A program made the translations under genes and the position numbers. The notes below the pieces were generated by a model. The model saw only the letters and a list, made by a program, of their open reading frames with translations. It made no database searches and was not told where the DNA came from. Below, piece after piece: positions 15,347 through 26,739 of a stretch of 64,000 bases of DNA (within the stretch, counting starts at the first letter, position 1; each line of letters starts with the position of its first letter). Origin of the DNA: Micromonospora sp. KC723 (GTDB taxonomy: Bacteria > Actinomycetota > Actinomycetes > Mycobacteriales > Micromonosporaceae); assembly GCF_004348595.1 (NCBI RefSeq), contig NZ_SMKD01000016.1:1-64000 (forward strand). The letters are read 5' to 3'.

Positions 15347-16186
15347 ATGTCCGAGCTTGGGCGGCTGGTCCTGCTCGGTGCTCCGTTGGGTAACCCGGCC
15401 GACGCCTCGGCGCGGTTCCGCGAGGTGCTGGGCACCGCCGACGTGGTCGCCGCCGAGGACACCCGCCGCCTCACCCGGCTCGCCCGGGACGTCGCGGTGA
15501 GCGTGCCCGGCCGGATCGTCTCCTACTTCGAGGGGAACGAGGAACGACGCACCCCCGAACTGGTCGAGGTGCTCACCGCCGGGTACACGGTCGCCCTGGT
15601 CACCGACGGCGGCATGCCGAGCGTCTCCGACCCCGGTTACCGTCTGGTCCGGGCCGCGCTGGACGCCGGCGTGCCGGTCACCGCCGCGCCCGGCCCGAGC
15701 GCGGTGACCACCGCCCTGGCCCTGTCCGGGCTGCCCTGCGACCGGTTCTGCTTCGAGGGCTTCCTACCTCGTACGCCCGGGTCCCGCCGGACCCGGCTGC
15801 GGGCCCTCGCCGCCGAGGAGCGCACCCTGGTCTTCTTCGAGGCCCCGCATCGGATCGCCGGCGCGCTGGCCGACCTGGCCACCGCGTTCGGCGCCGACCG
15901 CCCGGCCGCGCTCTGCCGCGAGCTGACCAAGACGTACGAGGAGATCGTCCGCAAGCCACTCGGCGCGCTGGCCGACTGGGCCGCCGAGGGAGAGCCCCGC
16001 GGCGAGATCACCCTGGTGGTCGCCGGCGCGCCGGCACGACCGGCGGAACGCCCCGACGACGACACCCTGCGCGCGGCGGTGGCCGCGCGGGAGGCCGCCG
16101 GCCTGTCCCGCCGCGACGCCATCACCGAGGTCGCCACCGAGTACGCCCTCCGCCGCCGCGACGTCTACACCGTCGTCCACAGCTGA
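15347..16186 (+). CDS. rsmI: 16S rRNA (cytidine1402-2'-O)-methyltransferase
   Basis: A 279-aa member of the tetrapyrrole-methylase fold that methylates the ribose of C1402 in 16S rRNA. It shows VLLGAPLGNPADASARFREV at the N-terminus, VAAEDTRRLTRLA, the SAM-site loop VTDGGMPSVSDPGYRLV, APGPSAVTTALALSGLP and the family-specific FEGFLPR and FEAPHRI. ATG 15347 follows GGTGGGTGA and matches the usual N-terminus; an in-frame upstream extension to 15233 overlaps the promoter of the divergent mannosyltransferase. Cytoplasmic, probably constitutive. Confidence 0.95.
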   Translation: MSELGRLVLLGAPLGNPADASARFREVLGTADVVAAEDTRRLTRLARDVAVSVPGRIVSYFEGNEERRTPELVEVLTAGYTVALVTDGGMPSVSDPGYRLVRAALDAGVPVTAAPGPSAVTTALALSGLPCDRFCFEGFLPRTPGSRRTRLRALAAEERTLVFFEAPHRIAGALADLATAFGADRPAALCRELTKTYEEIVRKPLGALADWAAEGEPRGEITLVVAGAPARPAERPDDDTLRAAVAAREAAGLSRRDAITEVATEYALRRRDVYTVVHS

Positions 16187-16285
16187 CCCGCCCGCGAGGG
16201 CCGGCAGCCGCTGCGGGTAGGCGTGGACCTGGGCGGAGCAGGGGACCACGACGCCGGTGGCCGGGCCACCCGAGCCGGGCCGGTG

Positions 16286-17194
16286 CTACCAGGCGGCGAC
16301 CAGGAAACCGAGGGTGATCAGGGCGGGGCCGGCCCAGGCCGCCGCCGTGGCCCCACGGCGCTGCCGCGGATCGGCGAGCCGGGTGGCGCCCGTCCCCCGG
16401 GCGATCCCGGCGCCGCAGCCGGCCACCACCAGCAGCCCGAGCACCCAGCGCAGGTGCCGGCCCACGCCGGTGTCCACGTACGCGGTGTCGTCGTCCGCCC
16501 CGGTCATCCGGGCCGGCAACGCCGTGCCGGTGCCGCGCTTGTCCGGCACCCCGCTGACCCGTACCCCGTGGACGCGGAACCGTTCCCGGTCGGCGGTGAA
16601 GATGCCCCGGCACCGCTGGGTCAGGCCGCCCCCGGAGCAGTCCGTGACCACCACCGTCCCGGTGCTGGCGTGCCCGACCGCCAGCCAGAACGGCCCGGCG
16701 CTGACCCAGGCGAAGAAGGCGGCGACCAGGCTCAACGCCAGCAGCACCGCCAGGCCCCGCGCCGGGTCCGGTGGGCGGGGGGCGCGGGTGCGCGCCGAGG
16801 CGGCCGGCGCCTTCCGCGCCTGCTTCGGCTCCTCCCGCAGGGGCGTGCCGTCCCAGTGCACCTCCTCGATCGGGGGCCAGCAGAACCCGCCGTCGTCCGC
16901 CGTACCCGGATCGCGGTCGGGCTCCGCGCGCTGCCCGCGCGGCCGGCGGACCGGAACCCGGCTGGGTACCGCGTCGACCGGGGCCCCGGTCGTCGGCTCG
17001 ACCTCGACGGCCGGGTCGTCCCACCCGGGGCGCACCCGTGGCTGCGGCGCGAGCGCGCCGTCGCGGGCCGGCCCCGGCGGCCCGGGCGGTCGCGGGGTCG
17101 GATCGGTCGCCGCGCCAGGCCCGGTCGGGGCCTGCGCCGGAATACCGGGGGAGGGTTCGTCGGGTCCCGCGCGTCTCGCCGCCACGGCGTTCAT
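16286..17194 (-). CDS. hypothetical membrane protein with long disordered N-terminus
   Basis: A 302-aa protein. The first 140 residues are Pro/Arg/Gly-rich and probably disordered, with a short conserved-looking [17 protein letters not shown] membrane helix follows ([17 protein letters not shown]), then an extracytoplasmic segment with [20 protein letters not shown] (paired Cys, possible disulfide) and two more helices near the C-terminus. The three-helix arrangement recalls DUF3592-like proteins but I do not assign it. It is convergent with rsmI and divergent from metG. Confidence 0.75.
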   Translation of the reverse strand: MNAVAARRAGPDEPSPGIPAQAPTGPGAATDPTPRPPGPPGPARDGALAPQPRVRPGWDDPAVEVEPTTGAPVDAVPSRVPVRRPRGQRAEPDRDPGTADDGGFCWPPIEEVHWDGTPLREEPKQARKAPAASARTRAPRPPDPARGLAVLLALSLVAAFFAWVSAGPFWLAVGHASTGTVVVTDCSGGGLTQRCRGIFTADRERFRVHGVRVSGVPDKRGTGTALPARMTGADDDTAYVDTGVGRHLRWVLGLLVVAGCGAGIARGTGATRLADPRQRRGATAAAWAGPALITLGFLVAAW

Positions 17195-17332
17195 TGGACA
17201 CCGTGGCCACGCCGTCGGAGTGCAGCTCAAGCCGCGTGTCGGCGACAAATCGGGCCGCCGTTCTGCCGGTGCGCGTGGGACGCGCCCTATTGGTTCGCGG
17301 GCAGCCGGGGCCGGTCACTAGGCTTGCTGGTC

Positions 17333-19135
17333 ATGAGTCACGTTCTCGCCGCGGTCGCCTGGCCCTACGCCAACGGCCCGCGCCACATCGGCCACGTATC
17401 CGGATTCGGCGTTCCCTCCGACGTCTTCGCCCGGTACATGCGGATGGCCGGCCACGACGTGCTCATGGTCTCCGGCACCGACGAACACGGCACCCCGATC
17501 CAGGTGCAGGCCGACGCCGAGGGGGTCACCCCGCGCGAGCTGGCCGACCGGTACAACCGGGTCATCGCCGAGGACCTGAAGGCGCTGGGCCTCTCCTACG
17601 ACCTGTTCACCCGCACCACCACCCGCAACCACTACGCGGTGGTGCAGGAGGTGTTCGCCGGGCTGCACCGCAACGGCTACATCGTCCCCAGGGTCACCAC
17701 CGGGGCGATCTCCCCGTCCACCGGCCGGACCCTGCCCGACCGCTACATCGAGGGCACCTGCCCCATCTGCGGGTACGACAGCGCCCGCGGCGACCAGTGC
17801 GACAACTGCGGCAACCAGCTCGACCCGGTCGACCTGATCAACCCCAGGTCGAAGATCAACGGCGAGACGCCGGAGTTCGTCGAGACCGAGCACTTCTTCC
17901 TCGACCTGCCCGCCCTCGCCGACGTCCTGCGCCAGTGGCTGGACACCCGCGAGGGCTGGCGCCCCAACGTGCTGCGGTTCTCGAGGAACCTCCTCGACGA
18001 CCTCCAACCCCGGGCCATCACCCGGGACCTGGAGTGGGGCGTGCCGATCCCCCTCGAAGGCTGGCAGGACCGACCCGACAAGCGGATCTACGTCTGGTTC
18101 GACGCCGTCATCGGCTACCTGTCCGCCTCGATCGAGTGGGCCCGGCGCACCGGCGACCCGGAGGCGTGGCGAAAGTGGTGGTCCGCCGACGGGCAGGGCA
18201 AGACCGCCAAGGGTTACTACTTCATGGGCAAGGACAACATCGTCTTCCACTCGGTGATCTGGCCGGCGCTGCTCAGCGGCTACTCCGGCGAGGGCTCCCG
18301 GGACGGCGCCCCGGGTGAATGGGGCCGACTCAACCTGCCCACCGAGGTGGTCTCCAGCGAGTACCTGACCATGGAGGGACGCAAGTTCTCCTCGTCCCGC
18401 AAGGTCGTCATCTACGTCCGGGACTTCCTGGAGCGCTACGACGCCGACGCCCTGCGCTACTTCATCGCCGTCGCCGGCCCGGAGAGCAACGACACCGACT
18501 TCACCTGGGCCGAGTTCCTCCGCCGCAACAACGACGAGCTGGTCGCCGGCTGGGGCAACCTGGTCAACCGGTCCATCTCGATGGCGGCCAAGAACTTCGG
18601 CGCGATCCCGCCGATCGACCCGGCCGGGCTCACCGAGGCCGACGAGGCGCTGCTGGCCACCGCCCGCGCCGGCTTCGCCGTCGTCGGCGACCTGATCGCC
18701 CGGCACCGGCAGAAGCAGGCCATCGGCGAGGCGATGAAGGTCGTCGCCGAAGCCAACCGGTACCTGTCGGAGCAGGCCCCGTGGAAGCTCAAGGGCGAGG
18801 ACGACAAACCCCGGATGGGCACCATCCTGCACGTCGCCCTCCAGGTGGTCAGCGACGCCAACACGCTGCTCACCCCGTTCCTGCCGCACTCCGCGCAGCA
18901 GATCCACGAGCTGCTCGGCGGCACCGGGGTGCACGCGCCGATGCCGGTCATCGAGGAGGTCGACGACCTCGACGGCGGTCCGGCGTACCCGGTGCTCACC
19001 GGCGACTACACGGTCGGGGCGCGCTGGGAGTCCGTCCCCGTGCAGGCCGGCCGTCCGCTCGCCGCGCCCAGACCGGTCTTCCGCAAACTCGACCCGTCGA
19101 TCGTCGAGGAGGAACTGGCCCGGCTGGCGGGCTGA
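17333..19135 (+). CDS. metG: methionyl-tRNA synthetase
   Basis: A 600-aa class I aminoacyl-tRNA synthetase charging tRNA-Met. The HIGH motif is at 18-21, a four-cysteine zinc knuckle at Cys143/146/156/159 in the connective peptide, and the KMSKS equivalent KFSSSR starts at about 351. The anticodon-binding domain follows (EQAPWKLKG). There is no C-terminal tRBD extension, as usual for actinobacteria. ATG 17333 starts directly with the Rossmann strand [19 protein letters not shown]; the much longer open frame upstream is antisense to the neighbour and not coding. tatD follows on the same strand after an oppositely oriented gene. Confidence 0.98.
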   Translation: MSHVLAAVAWPYANGPRHIGHVSGFGVPSDVFARYMRMAGHDVLMVSGTDEHGTPIQVQADAEGVTPRELADRYNRVIAEDLKALGLSYDLFTRTTTRNHYAVVQEVFAGLHRNGYIVPRVTTGAISPSTGRTLPDRYIEGTCPICGYDSARGDQCDNCGNQLDPVDLINPRSKINGETPEFVETEHFFLDLPALADVLRQWLDTREGWRPNVLRFSRNLLDDLQPRAITRDLEWGVPIPLEGWQDRPDKRIYVWFDAVIGYLSASIEWARRTGDPEAWRKWWSADGQGKTAKGYYFMGKDNIVFHSVIWPALLSGYSGEGSRDGAPGEWGRLNLPTEVVSSEYLTMEGRKFSSSRKVVIYVRDFLERYDADALRYFIAVAGPESNDTDFTWAEFLRRNNDELVAGWGNLVNRSISMAAKNFGAIPPIDPAGLTEADEALLATARAGFAVVGDLIARHRQKQAIGEAMKVVAEANRYLSEQAPWKLKGEDDKPRMGTILHVALQVVSDANTLLTPFLPHSAQQIHELLGGTGVHAPMPVIEEVDDLDGGPAYPVLTGDYTVGARWESVPVQAGRPLAAPRPVFRKLDPSIVEEELARLAG

Positions 19136-19142
19136 CACCGGC

Positions 19143-19163
19143 GGGGCGGGCGCCGCCCGCCCC
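19143..19163. terminator. GC-rich hairpin after metG
   Basis: GGGGCGGG (19143-19150) pairs with CCCGCCCC (19156-19163) around a 5-nt loop, between the convergent metG and 19232 genes. No T-run. Confidence 0.5.
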
Positions 19164-19231
19164 GGCCGGTCGGACCCCGGCCACCGCCGGTGAGGAAGGC
19201 GCAGCGGTCAGGCCGGCCCTCGCGGCCCGCC

Positions 19232-20458
19232 TCATGCCAGCGGGTACGGCACGTCCACCACCCGGTCGTCGGTGACCTCCGGCCCGGGTGCCCACACCTC
19301 GTACACGCCCCGCTCCTGGCACTGCGCGCCGGTGTCGGCCACCGCGTCCGGATCCGGGGCGCACAGCCGCAGCCGCAGCCAGCCCGACTCCTCCCGCAAC
19401 ACCTGGCAGCGTGCGCCCCGCCAGTGCGCGTACCGCAGCCGGCGGGCCACCGACTCCACCGGGTACCGGGCCGCCCGCGTCACGGCCAGCACCCGGAACC
19501 CGCCCGGCAGGTCCGCCACCGCCTCGTACTCGACACCCGCGTACCCGCCGACCAGCTGGGTCGAGCGGGGCGCGTCGCCGGTCGGCAGGTACTCCTGGTC
19601 GGGGGAGATCCCCGGCACCCCGGCCAGCAGGTGCCGGAACCTCGGGCCGACCATCCGCAGCCAGCCCCGCTGCTCCGCCTGGAAGCTGTAGAGCACCACC
19701 TCCGTCCCGTCGGCGGTGTACGCCACCAGGCTCGCGTTCGCCGGCAGCGGCAGATCGGTGAAGTCCCGGGTGACGAACTCGGGAATGAGCTGCCCGTTGC
19801 TCGGCACGAACCCGGTGCCCAGCACCGGCGGGCCGACCCGGTCCCGGGGCGGCAGCGCCGGCAGGCCCCGGTGCGCCGGGCCGACCGGCACGTCGTAGTC
19901 GGTCGGGTCGACGGCCCGCCAGCGCAGCGCGTACGCCACGTCGCCGGCCGCCGCGCCGTCGCCGCGCAGCACCGCCAGCCCCGACGGGGTACGCAGGTGC
20001 GCCACGTCGTGCTCGCGGAAGCAGAAACCGTGCGGCAGCCAGCCCCGCACCATTCCGGCGAGTTGCCCGGCGGAGAGCACCTTGACCATCCGGGTGCCCC
20101 GCCGCACCACCGCCGAGGCACGCACCGCCACCAGCGTCGGATCCCCCGCGGCCGCCGGCTGCTGGCTGAGCTGGTGCACGTACGACCAGCCCCGCTCGCG
20201 GTGCAGCGGCACCAGCAGCGGCGACTCCGGCTCCTCGGCCGGTTCGGCGGCTCCGTGCACCGCGCCCACCTCGGTGACGTGGACGAACCGGCGCCACGGC
20301 AACGCCGACCCGGCCCGGGGCGCCCACTCGAAACCGGGTGCCTCCTCGGCGCTGAACAGCTCGTACGCCGCGCCCCGGGCGATCTCCTCCGCCGGGTACG
20401 TCGTGCCCTCGAACGTCACGTGCAGTCCGGCGCCGCGGGCCTGGGGTGTGACGGTCAT
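19232..20458 (-). CDS. conserved hypothetical protein, 408 aa
   Basis: A soluble 408-aa protein that I do not recognise. It is rich in Trp, Arg and Gly with regularly spaced beta-like segments (GLHVTFEGTTYPAEEIARGAAYELFSAE cut short here, VAYALRWRAVDPTDYDVPVG, VEYEAVADLPGGFRVLAVTRAARYP, YEVWAPGPEV). There is no signal peptide or membrane helix. ATG 20458 is the natural start: the longer frame to 20671 overlaps the tatD start on the other strand. It is divergent from tatD and sits inside an otherwise conserved housekeeping block, so it is probably a chromosomal rather than acquired gene. Confidence 0.8.
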   Translation of the reverse strand: MTVTPQARGAGLHVTFEGTTYPAEEIARGAAYELFSAEEAPGFEWAPRAGSALPWRRFVHVTEVGAVHGAAEPAEEPESPLLVPLHRERGWSYVHQLSQQPAAAGDPTLVAVRASAVVRRGTRMVKVLSAGQLAGMVRGWLPHGFCFREHDVAHLRTPSGLAVLRGDGAAAGDVAYALRWRAVDPTDYDVPVGPAHRGLPALPPRDRVGPPVLGTGFVPSNGQLIPEFVTRDFTDLPLPANASLVAYTADGTEVVLYSFQAEQRGWLRMVGPRFRHLLAGVPGISPDQEYLPTGDAPRSTQLVGGYAGVEYEAVADLPGGFRVLAVTRAARYPVESVARRLRYAHWRGARCQVLREESGWLRLRLCAPDPDAVADTGAQCQERGVYEVWAPGPEVTDDRVVDVPYPLA

Positions 20459-20552
20459 CCTGCGGACAGTAATCGCGCTCGATAGCAGCCGGGTGAACAG
20501 TTCGTGGCGTCCCGGAAACGCCACCGTCGGGCGGTGTGTGATGCTGGCCGTG

Positions 20553-21470
20553 ATGAGTGAGCGCACCGAATCCCGCAAGCAGCGCGCCGCCCGCCGGGCC
20601 GGGGAGTTCCCGCCGGCCCCGGAGCCGCTGCCCCGCCCCGTGCCGGACAGCCACACCCACCTCGACATCACGGTCAGCGAGGCCGGGGCGCCCGCGCGGG
20701 AGCTGGGCCGGGGCGGCGAGCCGCGCGGTCACGACCAGGACGACCCGGTCGCCGCCGCGATCCAGGTGGCCGCCGGCGTCGGCGTGGACCGGCTGGTCCA
20801 GGTCGGTGTCGACGTCGACTCCTCCCGCTGGGGCGCCGACGCCGCCGAGAGGTACCCGGCGGTGCTGGCCACCGTGGCGCTGCATCCGAACGAGGCGCCC
20901 CGCCTGGCCGACCTGGACGAGGCGTTGCGCCAGATCGAGGCGCTCGCCGGCCGGGACCGGGTACGGGGCATCGGCGAGACCGGCATGGACTTCTACCGCA
21001 CCGGGGACGAGGGGCGGGCCGCGCAGGAGGAGAGCTTCCGCGCGCACGTCGCCATCGCCAAGCGGTACGGCAAGGCACTGGTCATCCACGACCGGGACGC
21101 GCACGCCGACGTGCTGCGCATCCTCGACGACGAGGGCGCCCCCGACACGGTGGTGCTGCACTGCTTCTCCGGCGACGCCGACTTCGCCCGCGAGTGCGTC
21201 CGCCGGGGCTACCTGCTCAGCTTCGCCGGCACCGTCACCTTCGGCAGCGCCGGCGCGCTGCGCGAGGCCGCCGCGCTCACCCCGCTCGACCAGATCCTGG
21301 TGGAGACCGACGCGCCCTACCTGACCCCGATGCCGCACCGGGGGCGGCCCAACGCGTCGTACCTGATTCCGCTGACGGTCCGGTCCCTGGCCGCGACAAC
21401 CGGCGCCGACCTGGACGAGCTGTGCGCGGCGATCTCCGCCACCGGCGACCGGGTCTTCGGCCCGTGGTGA
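20553..21470 (+). CDS. tatD: TatD-family metal-dependent deoxyribonuclease
   Basis: A 305-aa TIM-barrel hydrolase of the TatD DNase family, which trims 3' ends of DNA in repair and may act on RNA. Metal-ligand motifs appear in order: DSHTHLD near 32, [10 protein letters not shown] near 147, [21 protein letters not shown] and [11 protein letters not shown]. An Arg/Ala-rich N-terminal stretch of about 30 residues precedes the barrel and is typical for actinobacterial members. ATG 20553 gives the shortest sensible N-terminus. rsmA starts 31 bp after its stop; the rpfB gene often found between them is missing here. Confidence 0.95.
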   Translation: MSERTESRKQRAARRAGEFPPAPEPLPRPVPDSHTHLDITVSEAGAPARELGRGGEPRGHDQDDPVAAAIQVAAGVGVDRLVQVGVDVDSSRWGADAAERYPAVLATVALHPNEAPRLADLDEALRQIEALAGRDRVRGIGETGMDFYRTGDEGRAAQEESFRAHVAIAKRYGKALVIHDRDAHADVLRILDDEGAPDTVVLHCFSGDADFARECVRRGYLLSFAGTVTFGSAGALREAAALTPLDQILVETDAPYLTPMPHRGRPNASYLIPLTVRSLAATTGADLDELCAAISATGDRVFGPW

Positions 21471-21501
21471 GCGGGCCCGGCCCCGCCGCTACGCTACGGG
21501 C

Positions 21502-22371
21502 GTGACCGGACTCCTCGGCCCGGCGGAGATCCGGGAACTCGCCGCCCGGCTCGGGGTGCACCCGACGAAGAAGTTCGGCCAGAACTTCGTGCACGACCCG
21601 AACACGGTCCGCCGGATCGTCACCGCCGCCGGGCTCGCCCCGGACGACGTGGCTCTGGAGGTCGGTCCCGGCCTCGGCTCGCTCACCCTGGCCCTGCTGC
21701 CGGTGGCCGCCCACGTGCACGCCGTGGAGATCGACCCGGTGCTGGCCGGCGCGCTGCCGGAGACGGCCGCCCGGCACGCCGGGGGAGACGCCGCCCGGCT
21801 CACCGTGCACCACGCCGACGCGCTGCGGGTCACCGCCGCCGAGCTGGCCGACCCGGCGCCGACCGCGCTGGTGGCGAACCTGCCGTACAACGTCGCCGTG
21901 CCGGTGGTGCTGCACCTGCTCGCCGAACTGCCCAGCCTCCGCCACGGCCTGGTGATGGTGCAGAAGGAGGTCGCCGACCGGCTCGTCGCCGGACCGGGCT
22001 CCAAGGTGTACGGCGTCCCGTCGGTGAAGCTCGCCTGGTACTCCCGGGCCCGCGCCGCCGGGCGGGTGCCACCCAACGTGTTCTGGCCGGTGCCGAACGT
22101 CGACTCCGGGCTGGTCGCCTTCACCCGCCGCGAGCCGCCCCGCCCCGACGTCGCCCGGGAGGCCGTCTTCGCCGTGGTCGACGCCGCCTTCGCCCAGCGC
22201 CGCAAGACGCTGCGCGCCGCCCTGGCCGGATGGGCCGGTGGCCCGGACCGGGCCGCCGCGGCGCTCACCGCCGCCGGAGTGGACCCCGGCGCGCGCGGGG
22301 AATCGCTCACCGTGGAGCAGTTCGCCGCGATCGCCGCGTCGGCTCCCGCCCCCACCGACGCCGCCCAGTAG
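21502..22371 (+). CDS. rsmA: 16S rRNA dimethyladenosine transferase
   Basis: A 289-aa KsgA/Dim1 enzyme that dimethylates A1518 and A1519 of 16S rRNA late in 30S assembly. Visible motifs are [16 protein letters not shown]-binding [14 protein letters not shown], and the catalytic [11 protein letters not shown] (N-L-P-Y). The C-terminal domain has [12 protein letters not shown]. It starts at GTG 21502, 31 bp after tatD, and is probably cotranscribed with it. Loss of the enzyme gives kasugamycin resistance in many bacteria. Confidence 0.97.
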   Translation: MTGLLGPAEIRELAARLGVHPTKKFGQNFVHDPNTVRRIVTAAGLAPDDVALEVGPGLGSLTLALLPVAAHVHAVEIDPVLAGALPETAARHAGGDAARLTVHHADALRVTAAELADPAPTALVANLPYNVAVPVVLHLLAELPSLRHGLVMVQKEVADRLVAGPGSKVYGVPSVKLAWYSRARAAGRVPPNVFWPVPNVDSGLVAFTRREPPRPDVAREAVFAVVDAAFAQRRKTLRAALAGWAGGPDRAAAALTAAGVDPGARGESLTVEQFAAIAASAPAPTDAAQ

Positions 22372-22391
22372 GCTGGCGCCGTCCCACCACG

Positions 22392-22508
22392 CGTGTACGC
22401 GTACGACCGATCGACGGCGGGTGCGAGCCGGCCGTCGACTCCGCCGAGGAGCTGATCGTGGAGAAGCCGTTCGACATCCGCCTGTGCCCGCGGGACCTCG
22501 CCCCGTGA
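22392..22508 (+). pseudogene. possible FdhD N-terminal remnant
   Basis: Between rsmA and ispE an open stretch encodes RVRVRPIDGG and then AEELIVEKPFDIRLCPRDL before a stop that overlaps the ispE start by 4 nt. The central E-E-x-x-V-E-x-P-x-x-I-R pattern is that of the N-terminus of FdhD, the sulfurtransferase that activates formate dehydrogenase. There is no proper start codon and no remaining FdhD domain, so it would be a fragment. The match covers only about 15 residues and could be chance; it may instead act as a translation-coupling leader for ispE. Confidence 0.3.
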
Positions 22509-23461
22509 CCGAGGCCTGGCGACCGGACGACGAGGACGAGCAGCGGCGGCGGGGTGCCAGCGGGCCGGTCAAGGTCCGGGTGCCCGCCAAGGTCAACCTG
22601 CACCTCGGGGTGGGGCCGCTGCGTCGCGACGGCTACCACGAGTTGAACACCGTCTACCACGCGATCTCCATCTACGACGAGCTCACCGCCCGCCGAGGTG
22701 ACACGCTCACCCTTACCATGGAGGGCGAGGGCGCCGGCGAGCTGGCCCTGGACGACTCCAACCTGGTCATCAGGGCGGCCCACGCCCTCGCCGGGTACTC
22801 CGGCGTCATGCCGCACGCCCGGCTGCACCTGCGTAAGCAGATCCCGCTCGCCGGGGGGTTGGCCGGCGGCAGCGCCGACGCGGCCGCCGCCCTGGTCGCC
22901 TGCGACACCCTCTGGGGCACCGGGCTGTCCCGGGACGAACTGGCCGGCATCGCCGCCGACCTCGGCTCCGACGTGCCGTTCCTGATCCACGGCGGCACCG
23001 CTCTGGGCACCGGTCGGGGCGAGGCGGTCAGCCCGGTGCTGGCTCGCCCCACCTCCTGGCACTGGGTGGTGGCCATCGCCGACGGCGGGCTGTCCACCCC
23101 GGCCGCCTACCGGGAGCTGGACCGGCTCCGCGAGGCCGGCACCGCCGGTGAGCCGCTGGGCAGCACCGACGCGCTGCTCGCCGCGCTGCGCCAGCGCGAC
23201 CCCCGGGTGCTCGCGGCGACCCTCGGCAACGACCTGCAGGACGCCGCGCTGGCCATGCGTCCGGCGCTCGCCGAGACCCTGAAGGCCGGTGAGGCGGCCG
23301 GCGCGCTCGCCGGCATCGTCTCCGGGTCGGGGCCCACGTGCGTCTTCCTCGCCGCCGACGCGGCGGACGCGGGACGGATGGCGGCCGAGCTGGCGGCGGC
23401 CGAGGTGTGTCGGCAGGTCCGGGTCGCCCACGGTCCGGTTCCCGGCGCCCGCGTCATCTGA
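22505..23461 (+). CDS. ispE: 4-diphosphocytidyl-2-C-methyl-D-erythritol kinase
   Basis: A 318-aa GHMP kinase of the MEP isoprenoid pathway that phosphorylates CDP-methylerythritol at the 2-OH. Motifs: VRVPAKVNLHLGV at about 22-34 (catalytic Lys), the ATP-binding loop PLAGGLAGGSADAAAALVA, DLGSDVPF and the C-terminal GSGPTCVF. The GTG start at 22505 follows the conserved order rsmA-ispE. The first 20 residues are acidic and charged, beyond the usual N-terminus, so a slightly later start is possible. Confidence 0.96.
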   Translation: MTEAWRPDDEDEQRRRGASGPVKVRVPAKVNLHLGVGPLRRDGYHELNTVYHAISIYDELTARRGDTLTLTMEGEGAGELALDDSNLVIRAAHALAGYSGVMPHARLHLRKQIPLAGGLAGGSADAAAALVACDTLWGTGLSRDELAGIAADLGSDVPFLIHGGTALGTGRGEAVSPVLARPTSWHWVVAIADGGLSTPAAYRELDRLREAGTAGEPLGSTDALLAALRQRDPRVLAATLGNDLQDAALAMRPALAETLKAGEAAGALAGIVSGSGPTCVFLAADAADAGRMAAELAAAEVCRQVRVAHGPVPGARVI

Positions 23462-23681
23462 CGCCCACCGCCCCGTCCCGGCCGGTGTGCCGGGGGCGCG
23501 TGGTCGACGCCGTTTGCCCACATCGTGCCGTCGAACAGCCCGGATACCCCCAGAATGCCGCAATCCGAGTCGTCCAGGCGGACGGCCGAGGCCGGGGCGC
23601 GGACGGTCCGCGTACCCTTGGGGCCGGGCGTCCCGAGGTGCCAGCCGGCACCGGGGCGCCCTGACCATGGGAGGTGAGGTC

Positions 23682-25481
<1,800 letters not shown>

Positions 25482-25594
25482 CGGCCGACCGGACGGCCCG
25501 CCGGCCACCGGGGGCCGTGTGCGGCGTCACACGGCGCGATGCGGGACAATCGTCGTCGACCTCTCATCATCCGAACGGCGTTGGAGACTCAGCC

Positions 25595-26050
25595 ATGGCC
25601 CATACCCCCGTCAACCACCCCGCGCGGCCGGTCTACCGGGCGATCGGCGGGCTTGTCGGCCTGTACTTCGTGGTCTTCGGTGTGCTCGGTGTCATCGCGA
25701 GCCTGGGCAACGACCTCTTCGCCCAGGATGACACCAAGGTCCTCGGCCAGGGCACGAACCTCGGGTACTCGCTGGTCAGCATCGTCCTCGGCGGCGTGGT
25801 GCTGGCCGGTATCGCGATCGGCCGCAACATCGACGTGGCGATCAACCAGTTCCTGGCGTACGCCCTGATGGTGATCGGCCTGGCGTCGCTGGCGTTCCTC
25901 CAGACCGACGCGAACATCTTCAACTTCACCATCGTCACCGACATCGTGGTGTTGACGCTCAGCCTCGTCCTGCTGATGGTCGGCATGTACGGCAAGGTCG
26001 GCACCGAAGAGGAGCAGGAGGCCTTCGAGAAGGCCCGCCTGGTGCTCTGA
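25595..26050 (+). CDS. DUF4383 family membrane protein, copy 1
   Basis: A 151-aa protein with four membrane helices (IGGLVGLYFVVFGVLGVI, LVSIVLGGVVLAGIAI, FLAYALMVIGLASLAF, ITDIVVLTLSLVLLMVGMYG type spans). It starts with the hallmark HPARPVYRAIGGLVGLY and ends with the conserved MYGKVGTEEE, both features of DUF4383. Function is unknown in the family, which is widespread in actinobacteria. ATG 25595. A paralogue lies 190 bp downstream; a terminator-like hairpin separates them, so they are probably separately transcribed. Confidence 0.88.
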   Translation: MAHTPVNHPARPVYRAIGGLVGLYFVVFGVLGVIASLGNDLFAQDDTKVLGQGTNLGYSLVSIVLGGVVLAGIAIGRNIDVAINQFLAYALMVIGLASLAFLQTDANIFNFTIVTDIVVLTLSLVLLMVGMYGKVGTEEEQEAFEKARLVL

Positions 26051-26071
26051 GTTCCGGCGAAACCGGGCCCC

Positions 26072-26102
26072 GATCCCGCCCCGCCGCAGGCGGGACGGGA
26101 TC
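26072..26102. terminator. hairpin between the two DUF4383 genes
   Basis: GATCCCG...CCCGCC pairs with GGCGGG...CGGGATC around a GCA loop (26072-26102), with one internal mismatch. Strong stem, no T-run. Confidence 0.6.
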
Positions 26103-26241
26103 GACCGTCTCTGGCCGTGCCTGCTTCCCGGCGTGGGAGCCCGACGGTGTGGTGCCGGCCTGCCCGGCGGTTCGACGGACATCGGCCCCCGGCTGGATGG
26201 ACAATTCCCCTCAAGCGGTCAGCTTGGACAAAGGGGTTGTC

Positions 26242-26715
26242 GTGCACCTACCGTTGAACCACCCGGCGCGCCCGCTCTACCGGGCGCTCGCCGGGCTCGT
26301 GGGCCTCTACATCCTCGTCTTCGGTGTGTGGGGTGTCTTCCTCACCTGGGGGGACCCGCTGTTCGACCGGGACGCGAACTTCGCCCTGGGGCTCCGTACC
26401 AACCTGGCGTTCTCGCTGGCCTCTGTGCTCTTCGGCGCCGTGTTGCTCATCGGCGCGTCCCGCCGGAACAACCTCGGCCACTACATGAACCTGACCGCCG
26501 GGGCGGTCTTCCTGGTCACCAGCTTGCTGATGATGGCCGTGCTACAGACGCCCGCCAACTTCCTCAACTTCTCCATGTCGACCGTCATCGTGTCGATGAT
26601 CTTCGGGCTGATCCTGCTCGGCACCGGCCTCTACGACAAGGTCGGCACCGACGAACACGCCGAGGAGGAACGGCGCACCCGCCGGCACCCGGTCTCCGGG
26701 GCCGGCAGCCGTTGA
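26242..26715 (+). CDS. DUF4383 family membrane protein, copy 2
   Basis: A 157-aa four-helix protein paralogous to the gene before it. They share HPARPLYRALAGLVGLYILVFG at the start and LYDKVGTDEHAEEE at the end, while loops have diverged. GTG 26242 behind AAAGGGG aligns with the start of copy 1 (HLPLNHPARP against HTPVNHPARP). The C-terminal 20 residues are Arg-rich and cytoplasmic. Tandem duplication of this family suggests distinct but related roles at the membrane; none is known. Confidence 0.87.
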   Translation: MHLPLNHPARPLYRALAGLVGLYILVFGVWGVFLTWGDPLFDRDANFALGLRTNLAFSLASVLFGAVLLIGASRRNNLGHYMNLTAGAVFLVTSLLMMAVLQTPANFLNFSMSTVIVSMIFGLILLGTGLYDKVGTDEHAEEERRTRRHPVSGAGSR

Positions 26716-26739
26716 CCCGCCGGTCCCGCCCCGGCGGGC

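Noticed and set aside
16223-17332. N-terminal extension of metG by 370 codons
   Set aside because: Antisense to a membrane protein gene; MetG motifs begin exactly at 17333.
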